A DNA stretch of 64,000 nucleotides from assembly GCF_050003625.1 (NCBI RefSeq), contig NC_134398.1, positions 96,433,674 to 96,497,673 on the forward strand, in the 5' to 3' direction. The notes under the pieces were generated by a model. It was not told the origin of the DNA. It saw only the letters and a list, made by a program, of their open reading frames with translations, and did no database searches. The DNA comes from Haematobia irritans. Its lineage: Eukaryota > Arthropoda > Insecta > Diptera > Muscidae. A program made the translations under genes and the position numbers. Positions within the stretch are counted from its first letter, which is position 1. Each line of letters opens with the position of its first letter. This document shows positions 1 to 7,708 of the stretch, piece after piece.

Positions 1-290
1 AATTTCATTTTACAATCGTTTCTTTTTACTGGGTAGAACTTCCCTTAACCATTCTTTTGCGTTGAAAAATGAGAGTGTTGACAATAGATTTCGAAGGAAG
101 AAAACAGCCATTTTGGAACTATTCCGCGTTTATTTCTCCGTAATTTAATTGACAACACCGCCAAACGTCATAATATTATTACATATGCATACCACAAAGA
201 ACCACAAATGAAAAAATATTTCGGTAGTTTTTCGCATTTTTGGTTTTGTATGGGATTTCGCTGCGGAAATCGAACATAGTACCTACCTTT
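1..290. repeat. C-family short inverted-repeat element, truncated by window start
   Basis: Positions 55-180 match the left part of the element at 4810-5688 (the stretch around gcgttgaaaaatgagagtg). Positions 205-290 match its right end, finishing with gaacatagtacctacct. Bases 1-34 are an inverted match to an interior piece of the related copy near 38225-38255, so this copy is rearranged or begins before the window. It has no credible coding capacity. The family's target duplication is TTA/TAA at other copies, but it cannot be checked here because the left end is missing. Confidence 0.7.
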
Positions 291-1016
291 CGACGGAATA
301 ACTTATGAAATGGTTAAAAATCTGACGGAAAATGTAAAACATAAACTTCTAAATGTACTAAACAATAAGTGGAGGATATGTGAGATAAATTATGAATAGC
401 GCAAAATAAAGATTGTTACAATCCCCAAAAAGGTAAGGATTTGGACCCTGCCAGCATTTCAAAGTTCCATTTCATCCTCATCGCTACCACAGACTCGTAA
501 ATGTCACCACAACCATCGCGAACTGTGATGGGGGGAAGCATATCAAAAAGTACAAAATGTACATGAAAGTATTTTACCATCACTACTGTTAGAAGAGCCA
601 TTTTATTTTTTGTGAAACGCCAAGGGCAACCAGCTTGTTATATTTTATTTAAATAACAACGAAAATAAAGTTCTGAAAACATACACCCAGAAAACAAATT
701 CGTTGCCTCAACCGAATTATTTGCCAACCGAAAGCAGGTGGTTCCATCAACTATCAATGATATCTGTCAGCACAACTAACATTTGGCAATTGTAACTACA
801 TGGTAGTATGTTGGATCAACTTTGCATTGGTTGTCGCAATTTCATATTAATTGTTTTGTTTGTTGGTGCAACCGCCCTCGATTTTCTTTACTATTATCCT
901 AACCAAATTCCAATATCAAATGAAAGGGCAGATTATATTGAGATTTTATTAATTTATTACAAGATTTACAATCATAATAAACTACGAAAATAAATACAAC
1001 AAAGGCTTTTGGGCTA
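291..1016. other. AT-rich stretch without recognisable gene
   Basis: Only short ORFs of about 61 codons lie here (416-601 minus, 808-993 plus). They show no recognisable motif and no splice-linked partner. I see no terminal inverted repeat and no similarity to other parts of the window. It may be host intergenic DNA or an old element remnant. Confidence 0.5.
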
Positions 1017-2568
1017 AACTCTAGTTTAGCTATACCTCTCAGATTTTTTTCAAAACTTCACAGATGGTAGTACTCTTTGAGTTGATTACAACAACAACTT
1101 TTTTTCTTGGCGGTCGTAACCGGATAACCGGTTATTCGGTTCTAAATATATCCGGTTCTAGAGATCCGATTACTTTTGAAAGTACATCACTAGAAAGGTT
1201 TTGAAGAGACCTTTAAAATGATGTATGAACCGTTATATCAGCTTCATCCGTTCCAGCTGTACGGGTAAAAACTTGTATTTTTCGGAACCGGTTTTTTATA
1301 AATAAGCTTATATCTCAAAAACTGCTCCATATAAAAGTACTAAATAACGGATTGCATTGTGTAGCTAACACTTCTACCTTTCCGTCAAGGTCAAAGTCAA
1401 GCTGCTATCTTTACTATAACCGGTGATATTAACTATTATATATTCATATACGGGTTGAAAAATAAAAAAATTTTTCAAAAAAATCGCGCGATTTTTTTGA
1501 AAAAATTTTTGCTTGCGGCGCTTTCTTATTCCTACAATTAGACATATTACCAAGATCCTATCCATATCCGGTTTGAAAAGACAAAATGAAAATTTTTTTC
1601 AAAAAAATCGTGCGATTTGAACCTTTACATCGAGTGTTTTTGGATTAAAAGCCGGTTTTTAATCCAAAAACCGGTTCAAAAACACGTATTTTTTCATCTA
1701 AAACCTAAACTGATAACCGGATAAACTCGAGTTGTACCTCATTTGAAAGGTCATACCTTTGGCTTTCTAGTGATGTACATTTTAAAGTAATCGGTTCACT
1801 AAAACCGGTTTTATTAAGGATAAAAGCAAATTTTACGGTTACAATTAAATTTCAGATCAAATATATCCGGTTCTAACGGAGATATCGGCTTGCAAACGAC
1901 TTTGACGGATAGGTAGAAGTGTTAGCTACACAATGCAATTAGTAATTTTGAACCTTTACATTGAGCGTTTTTGGATTAAAAGCAGGTTTTGTCAAAAAAC
2001 CGGTTCAAAAACACGTATTTTTTCATCTAAAACCTAAACTGTACCTCATTTGAAAGGTCGTACCTTTTAAAGTAATCGGTTCACTAAAACCGGTTTTATT
2101 AACGATAAATTCAAATTTTACGGTTACAATTAAATTTCAGATCAAATATATCCGGTTCTAACGGAGATATCGGCTTGCAAATGACTTTGGCGATAGGTAG
2201 AAGTGTTAGCTACACAATGCAATTAGTAATATTGTACCTTTACATCGAGCGTTTTTGGATTAAAAGCCGGTTTTGTCAAAAAAACAGGTTCAAAAACACG
2301 TATTTTTTCATCTAAAACCTAAACTGATAAACTCAAGTTGTACCTCATTTGAAAGGTCGTACCTTTAGCTTTCTAGTGATGTATATTTTAAAGTAATCGG
2401 TTCACTAAAACCGGTTTTATTAACGATTATTTGCTTACACTTTAGGCTCGAATAACCGGTTAACCGGTTGCGACCGCCAACCGGTTACTTTTTATTTCGA
2501 TGTCAAATTTAATTCTCTATCGACCCAAAAAAAAATTTTTTTTTACGAGGTATAGCTAAACTAGAGTT
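1017..2568. mobile_element. Non-autonomous inverted-repeat element packed with AACCGGTT palindromes
   Basis: Perfect 22-bp terminal inverted repeats lie at 1017-1038 (AACTCTAGTTTAGCTATACC...) and 2547-2568. Just inside them is a second inverted pair, ggcggtcg near 1109 and cgaccgcc near 2471. About 1617-2440 holds three imperfect direct repeats of roughly 300 bp (starting near 1617, 1951 and 2235), each containing gcgtttttggattaaaag or a close variant. The 8-mer AACCGGTT occurs at 1126, 1286, 1669, 1803, 1998, 2088, 2409, 2454, 2462 and 2479. No long ORF is present, so any transposase must come from elsewhere. A target duplication is not clear; GCT flanks both ends if one TIR mismatch is allowed. 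I cannot name the superfamily. Confidence 0.75.
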
Positions 2569-2788
2569 GCTCCCAGTGCTCGTGCCGAACATATCCCATA
2601 TATTGTGCACATTATAAGTTAAGTCCGAAGGCATAATCGATACTGCTGCATGTTTATGGGATCGATAACACAATTACCGATTATTTAGTCATCGCCGACA
2701 TGTCGCATCGATCCGACACACTGTAAGATTCTTTACAAACACCGACATTCCGTCCGGAATAACTGATAATCTGTAAAGCGCATTAAAA

Positions 2789-3043
2789 ATGATCACAACC
2801 TTAAAATACGGCCTACATCCAGCAATAGCAACGAATATCGCCAAATCTCTAATTTTCTCCAAAACAGAATACTTAATCTCGTCGATGGCACATACTCCCA
2901 AATATCTTTGCAAAAAATATACGACTTTCCAAAATCAGATTATCAAGAGGAATCTTGGATTAACAAAAGCTGCTCACACTCATGTGGTATATGCGTTAGC
3001 AGGAGTCTTACCTCCACAACAGCGTGCTCAATATTTTTTTTAA
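2789..3043 (+). pseudogene. Fragment of a non-LTR retrotransposon RT (thumb region)
   Basis: The 84-residue reading frame has the pattern of the part of I/jockey-type reverse transcriptases just after the catalytic core: a segment ending LIFSKTEYLIS, then IIKRNLGLTKAAHTH, then a AGVLPPQQRAQY tail. This is the common Y-x-x-L...R-x-x-LG...P-x-x-R thumb signature. Weak homology continues upstream to about 2700 with a stop codon. No catalytic RT motif, endonuclease or 3' tail is present. It is a 5'- and 3'-truncated remnant. The family clade is uncertain. Confidence 0.55.
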
Positions 3044-3045
3044 TA

Positions 3046-3418
3046 TGTGGACACCATGCGTTGGTTAGTGTCCTGACCACCACTTTCAACATTGAAATCT
3101 AGAATTTGACTAGGAGCCGAGCTGATTTGGAACAAAATGTTCGTATTGATGTCAGCTATCATGTTCCTTTGTCCAACTTTTCTAGGTTTTTAATATGTGA
3201 ACACTAGGCTGGATTTAGTGTCCTGGTCACCTAATTCCGATGGAAACCTTCAATGGGTGAACCCCGGAACAAGTTTTTTGAAAAATTTTTTTATGAAAAT
3301 TATGTCCAACATGATTTCCTAACATTTGGAGAGGTTTTCCTTTCAAAAAATGTACAGCAATTCCGATGGAAACCTTTGCCGTCTCTGTGTCACCCTGTGA
3401 ACAGACAAATTTTTTTGT
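3046..3418. other. Unassigned sequence with small internal duplications
   Basis: Two diverged direct repeats are visible: tttttaatatgtg...gtgtcctg.tcacc near 3036-3083 and again near 3187-3222, and aattccgatggaaacct at 3235 and 3360. There is no coding signal. It could be the 3' flank of the LINE fragment upstream or an old element. Confidence 0.4.
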
Positions 3419-3421
3419 TAA

Positions 3422-4807
3422 AGGCCGGTACGCACCTCTAGCGAAAAATTTCATTCCCATAAGAAATGCATTGCTATTTATGCTAACGAAATTTTCGGTA
3501 GCGTTCAATTTCGTAAGCTGGTACGCACCTCTAATGAAAATAACAGGGTTGTCAAAAGCATATTTTGGCAGCAAACATTTAATTTATTACAATCATTGTG
3601 TGCGTAAAAGTTTTAAAAGGTCTGTAAATAATAAACAATTTATTTGAAACATATATTAACAATTTTTAAAAGCGATTAGCTGGTTTAAAATTTGTGTACA
3701 CATCCCTGTTTTTTTGTTGTAGACTTAAATAAATTTTCGGTAGCAAAAATTTATTTAAGTCTACAGGCCGGTATGCACCTCTAGCGAAAAATTCCATTCC
3801 CATAAGAAATGAATTGCTATTTATGCTAACGAAATTTTCGGTAGCATTCAATTTCGTAAGCTGATACGCACCTCTAATGAAAATAACAGGGTTGTCAAAA
3901 GCATATTTTGGCAGCAAACATTTAATTTATTACCATCATTGTGTGCGTAAAAGTTTTAAAAGGTCTGTAAATAATAAACAATTTATTTGAGGAATATTTG
4001 GAACATATATTAACAATTTTTAAAAGCGATTAGCTGGTTTAAGATTTGTGTACACAGCCCTGTGTTTTTGTTGTAGACTTAAGGCCGGTATGCACCTCTA
4101 GCGAAAGATTTCATTCCCATAAGAAATGCATTGCTATTTATGCTAACGAAATTTTCGGTAGCGTTCAATTTCGTAAGCTGGTACGCACCTCTAATGAAAA
4201 TAGCAGGGTTGTCAAAAGCATATTTTGGCAGCAAACATATAATTTATTACAATCATTGTGTGCGTAAAAGTTTTAAAAGGTCTGTAAATAATAAACAATT
4301 TATTTGAGGAATATTTGGAACATATATTAACAATTTTTAAAAGCGATTAGCTGGTTTAAAATTTGTGTACACAGCCCTGTTTTTTTTGTTGTAGACTTAA
4401 ATAAATATTTGCTACCGAAAATTTCGCTAGAGGTGCATACCGGCCTTTAAATAAATTTTTGCTACCGAAAATTTCGCTAGAGGTGCATACCGGCCTTACA
4501 ACAAAAAAACAGGGCTGTGTACACAAATTTTAAACCAGCTAATCGCTTTTAAAAATTGTTAATATATGTTCCAAATATTCCTCAAATAAATTGTTTATTA
4601 TTTACAGACCTTTTAAAACTTTTACGCACACAATGATTGTACTAATTAAATGTTTGCTGCCAAAATATGCTTTTGACAACCCTGTTATTTTTTATTAGAG
4701 GTGCGTACCAGCTTACGAAATTGAACGCTACCGAAAATTTCGTTAGCATAAATAGCAATGCATTTCTTATGGGAATGAAATTTTTCGCTAGAGGTGCATA
4801 CCGGACT
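3422..4807. repeat. Nested cluster of A-family short elements
   Basis: At least four copies or pieces of one ~365-bp inverted-repeat element (end AGGCCGGTATGCACCTCTAG) lie inside one another. The outer pair is a plus-orientation copy from 3422 and a minus-orientation copy ending 4807, flanked by TAA at 3419-3421 and 4808-4810. A second plus copy (3765-4081 plus 4447-4496) is flanked by TAC at 3762-3764 and 4497-4499 and interrupts the minus copy. A complete third copy (4082-4446) interrupts that one. At 3719-3764 the junction of the outer two copies forms a 46-base hairpin (19-base arms, 7-base loop). The elements encode no protein. Confidence 0.85.
4082..4446 (+). repeat. Complete A-family element inserted in another A copy
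   Basis: The 365-bp copy has TIRs of about 25 bp (one changed base in the left one) and is flanked by TTA at 4079-4081 and 4447-4449. The target is the family's own internal gacTTAaataaa sequence, where the interrupted copy resumes in register. An internal copy of the terminal motif (ggtacgcacctcta near 4179) sits about 95 bp inside the left end. The TWA duplication and short TIR suggest PIF/Harbinger-type mobilisation. No transposase is encoded. Confidence 0.85.
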
Positions 4808-4809
4808 TA

Positions 4810-5688
4810 AGGCCGGTACTCTGTTTGTTGGTGTGAAAAAAGTTCCACTCAATCATTGTTTCGCGTTGAAAAATGATAGTGTTGACAATATATTTTGTAG
4901 AAAAAAAAACAGCCATTTTGGAACTTTTTCGCGTTTATTTCATCGAAATGTATTGACAACATCGCAAAATGTCACGAAATGATTACATATACATAGGCAA
5001 CTAGTGGCTCGATTTACACACATACACGCATACATAATAATTAAATTGAAAAAGAAGAAGCAGAAGTTATTTTACAAATAACTTTGGATTTAAAAAATCT
5101 AATTTTACAATGCTTTACAATTTTATTTTTTGGACACAGCAATTAATTCTTGTGATTCCATTCATTGCTACCCCGGTACTATACATGTTGGTTAAAGTTC
5201 TAATGCTTGGTTGGTTGAAGTCAATTGATGTTCTCCTTTTGTTAACATTTTGTTTTGTGTGTATTATCCCGATGCCCAGTACAAATGAAACGATTGTAAA
5301 ATATAATTCACAAAATAAAGCTTTTATTTGTTAACATTTTATACATTATTTATGTTCTACAAGCGGCTAGATCTTAGTTGCTAGTTTATTACGGAAATAC
5401 AACTCCATGTTATACTTTGTTTTCTCAATCGATCAGATTACATTTTTAAATAATAATCCGATCCACTTTTGCATTATAAATTCACCAAAATCAGTTTAAT
5501 AAATAAATTATTTCTTAATTCACATTGCAAATGGTGCCATGTTATGAAAATACTGACTGATCGATTTACGTCAGTTTTTCAACTCGAAAAAAAAACAAAG
5601 TATCACAAATGGAAAAAATTGGCTAGTTTTTCGCATTTTTTGGTTTTGTATGGAGTTTCAACGCGAAAACCGAACAGAGTACCAGCCT
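4810..5688. mobile_element. Full-length C-family short inverted-repeat element
   Basis: This 879-bp element starts AGGCCGGTACTCTGTT and ends with the near-complement AACAGAGTACCAGCCT. It is flanked by TTA at 4807-4809 and 5689-5691. The only ORFs are under 80 codons and show no domain. Three other locations carry the family (1-290, 5736-12097 interrupted, 37062 and its duplicate at 57880), and a right-end fragment lies at 12116. The ends resemble family A in their first nine bases (AGGCCGGTA), so A and C may use the same transposase. Confidence 0.85.
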
Positions 5689-6114
5689 TTATCGAAAATT
5701 AGCGACGTCGATAACTTCACGGAGGTTCGATCTAAAGGTAAGTACTATGTTCGCTTTTCGCGTTGATATTGTTACGAATTTGATAATTATAGACATAAGT
5801 TTATTTAAATTAGTTTCCGTTAATTTAAAATTTCAAATTGTAACGATAAAATTTCTCTATCACTTGTTGGAATCATCTATTCATTTTCTAGTATTTTCCT
5901 GAATTTCTTTCATGTTCTTTTGTTTGCTTACCGAAATGTTAGTTCTTACTCTCTTTGCTTTGCTTTGTTATTCTGCATTCTCATTTCATTTCATCTCATT
6001 GTCTATTGTCATTGTTGTTGTAGTAATGCGAGCATATATCTATGTGAGTGTGTATGTGTTTGGCAGCCACCAGACGAATAACTTAATGGTCGTAGATACT
6101 TCTAGCATTGTCTA

Positions 6115-6171
6115 AGAATGTTCTGGCGTTGCCAGAATATTGTAGTGCTACCAGAATGTTCTCGTATTGCC
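6115..6171 (+). promoter_or_regulatory. Three 19-bp repeats with GAANNTT cores upstream of the LTR TATA box
   Basis: The units are 6115-6133, 6134-6152 and 6153-6171. Each begins AGAAT and ends with gcc or acc. Units 1 and 3 carry GAATGTTC, which fits the GAAnnTTC heat-shock-element half-site pair; unit 2 carries GAATATTG. The last unit ends 9 bp before the TATA box. The array is repeated in the 3' LTR at about 11646-11702. Heat-shock or other stress control is an inference from the motif only. Confidence 0.6.
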
Positions 6172-6180
6172 ACACCGTCA

Positions 6181-6217
6181 TATATAAAAGCGCTCGCATG
6201 CGGCTAACGAGTCAGTC
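6181..6217 (+). promoter_or_regulatory. LTR core promoter: TATA box and initiator
   Basis: TATATAAAAG at 6181-6190 is followed by TCAGTC at 6212-6217, the arthropod initiator consensus (TCAGTY). The 31-33 bp spacing is right for a TATA-Inr promoter, so the element's RNA should start near 6214. The same pair is in the 3' LTR at about 11712 and 11743. Confidence 0.75.
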
Positions 6218-6366
6218 TTAATTAAAGCGTCAAACGAATAACTTCAGTGTGAACGAATTGTAAAGTGTGAAGTCATAGTAAATAAATTGTAGATTGTCGT
6301 TATTTAAAAGAACCGTGTTTTAATTGTCGGGTAATTAAAAACGCTTAAATATAAAAACGTAACAAT

Positions 6367-6380
6367 TGGTGTCGGAAGTG
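6367..6380 (+). other. Primer-binding site, probably tRNA-Leu
   Basis: TGGTGTCGGAAGTG lies two bases after the LTR. It is the complement of a tRNA 3' end with CCA. It resembles the ends of insect and vertebrate leucine tRNAs (complement TGGTGTCAGAAGTG), with one difference. The tRNA assignment is from memory of tRNA-Leu ends. Confidence 0.6.
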
Positions 6381-6403
6381 AAATAACAAAAAAAAAATCT
6401 ACA

Positions 6404-7708
6404 ATGAAGTTTAATGAGCTTCGTGTGGAAGACTTAAAAAAGGAATTGAGCAAACTGGAGCTGCCGACAACAGGCAATAAGGCCCAGCTTCAAAAGCGTC
6501 TACTGGAAGAGTTCGAGCGGCGCAATATTGATATCGAAACACATGAGTTCGATTATAAGGAAGATCTTGACGAATCAGTAGTAGCCAGCGCCTTGGAAAC
6601 TCCATCTGTAGCTCCTAATGTTGTTGATTACACATCGATGGTCAATATTTTGAGCAAAATGATGGAAGCTAATTCTAGAAAATTGGAAGAAAAATTCGAC
6701 GAAAATTCAAAAAAGATGGACGAAAATTCTAGAATTCTAAATGAGAATATTCAACAAATTGCTGAAGGCATGGAAAAACGTGTGGACCATATCGAAAGCC
6801 AAATTGGGGAGCTGGATAAAAAGATTATTTCTGTGGATGAGAAAATTATGGTTCATGATGAGAGGTTTCTACACATTGAAAGAAAAATGTCAGAGCTGGA
6901 AATTAAAGGTGGACCAGTGCGCGTTATCGAGGGCTCGAAAACCAAACCTCCTGTTTTCGATGGCTCAACTTCATTTGATGTATTCAAATTCCAATTTGAA
7001 ATGGTTGCTTCTAGAAATTTATGGAACGACAATGACAAAGCCATTGAACTTCTATTGGCATTAAAGGGCAACGCCGCTGATGTGATACAAAGCATTCCCG
7101 CTGCCTCTAGAAATAATTATAATGAAGTAATAGCGGCACTTCAACGTAAGTACGGCGGAGAACATAAGCAAGACATCTTCAGAATGGAATTAAGAGGAAG
7201 AGTCCAGAAGTCAAATGAGACTCTACAAGACTTTGCAACAGAGGTTGAGCGGTTGGTGCTTTTGGCATATCCAGGAGAGAGTCACCCACTTGTGGACCGC
7301 ATCAAAATTGAGACCTTTGTGAATGGCATTCGGGACCCAGACATAAAATGTGCAACATATGCGTCACAAAAAGCTACATATGTGGAAACTGTAACATTTG
7401 CCCTTGCACAAGAGACAGCGAGAGTACTAGCACGTCCTCAAGTTCACAAAGTACGTAAGGTGGAGACTGAGAATGACGAATCAAATTCCGTGATTGATTC
7501 AGTGAAAGAAGCCGTTAAGCAGGCAATGCAAGAAATGAAGCAGGAGACAACAAAATCCAGAATGAAGTGCTATAACTGTGATAAGCCTGGACATGTTGCT
7601 CGGGAATGTAAAGCACGTCGTAAGCGATCAAGATCGAAATCGCCATCCCCATCAAACAATAGCCATAAGAAGGTGACCCCACAGTCAAGTGAGTCACCTT
7701 TAAACTAA
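6404..7708 (+). CDS. gag: Gag with N-terminal SAP domain and C-terminal zinc knuckle
   Basis: The 434-residue structural protein of the gypsy element forms the cytoplasmic particle that packages the RNA. Residues about 5-40 fit a SAP motif (LRVEDLKKELSKLELPTTGN, then KxxLQKRL), a DNA/RNA-binding helix-turn-helix seldom listed for Gag. Residues about 75-165 are rich in charged heptads and predicted coiled coil. A capsid-like region around residues 180-330 follows. One CCHC knuckle (CYNCDKPGHVAREC) is at 389-402, followed by an R/S-rich basic tail. The ATG at 6404 is the first after the LTR and the primer site. The stop at 7706 follows directly on the slippery heptamer that feeds ribosomes into pol. 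Confidence 0.92.
   Translation: MKFNELRVEDLKKELSKLELPTTGNKAQLQKRLLEEFERRNIDIETHEFDYKEDLDESVVASALETPSVAPNVVDYTSMVNILSKMMEANSRKLEEKFDENSKKMDENSRILNENIQQIAEGMEKRVDHIESQIGELDKKIISVDEKIMVHDERFLHIERKMSELEIKGGPVRVIEGSKTKPPVFDGSTSFDVFKFQFEMVASRNLWNDNDKAIELLLALKGNAADVIQSIPAASRNNYNEVIAALQRKYGGEHKQDIFRMELRGRVQKSNETLQDFATEVERLVLLAYPGESHPLVDRIKIETFVNGIRDPDIKCATYASQKATYVETVTFALAQETARVLARPQVHKVRKVETENDESNSVIDSVKEAVKQAMQEMKQETTKSRMKCYNCDKPGHVARECKARRKRSRSKSPSPSNNSHKKVTPQSSESPLN
7699..7705 (+). promoter_or_regulatory. -1 ribosomal frameshift site T TTA AAC
   Basis: The heptamer TTTAAAC is read T TTA AAC in the gag frame, a canonical X XXY YYZ slippery site, and the next gag codon is the stop TAA. The -1 frame is open from here through the protease DTGA motif to 11289 with no stop. 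A stimulatory downstream structure was not modelled. The rule for such sites is well established; its use here is inferred. Confidence 0.85.

Larger units (their letters stand above)
5770..6364 (+). repeat. 5' LTR of the gypsy element
   Basis: It starts TGTTACG and ends TAACA, 595 bp, matched by the 3' LTR at 11301-11895. It contains a triple 19-bp repeat (6115-6171), a TATA box at 6181 and an initiator near 6212. A 67-codon ORF at 5912-6115 is present in both LTRs but is not considered a gene. Confidence 0.95.

Noticed and set aside
1374..1565. Short ORF in the AACCGGTT element
   Set aside because: It is made of A/T-rich repeats with no domain and is not conserved between the internal repeats.
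3227..3917. ORFs of 83-115 codons in the A-family cluster
   Set aside because: They run through the terminal repeats and recur with them. There is no domain, and each stops at element boundaries.
5912..6115. A 67-codon ORF present in both gypsy LTRs (also 11443-11646)
   Set aside because: It lies in LTR promoter sequence, has no motif, and is duplicated only because the LTRs are.
6115..6171. Regular 19-bp repeats considered as a CRISPR-like or microsatellite array
   Set aside because: Eukaryotic LTR context, no spacers, and only three imperfect units next to a TATA box. A promoter array is the better reading.
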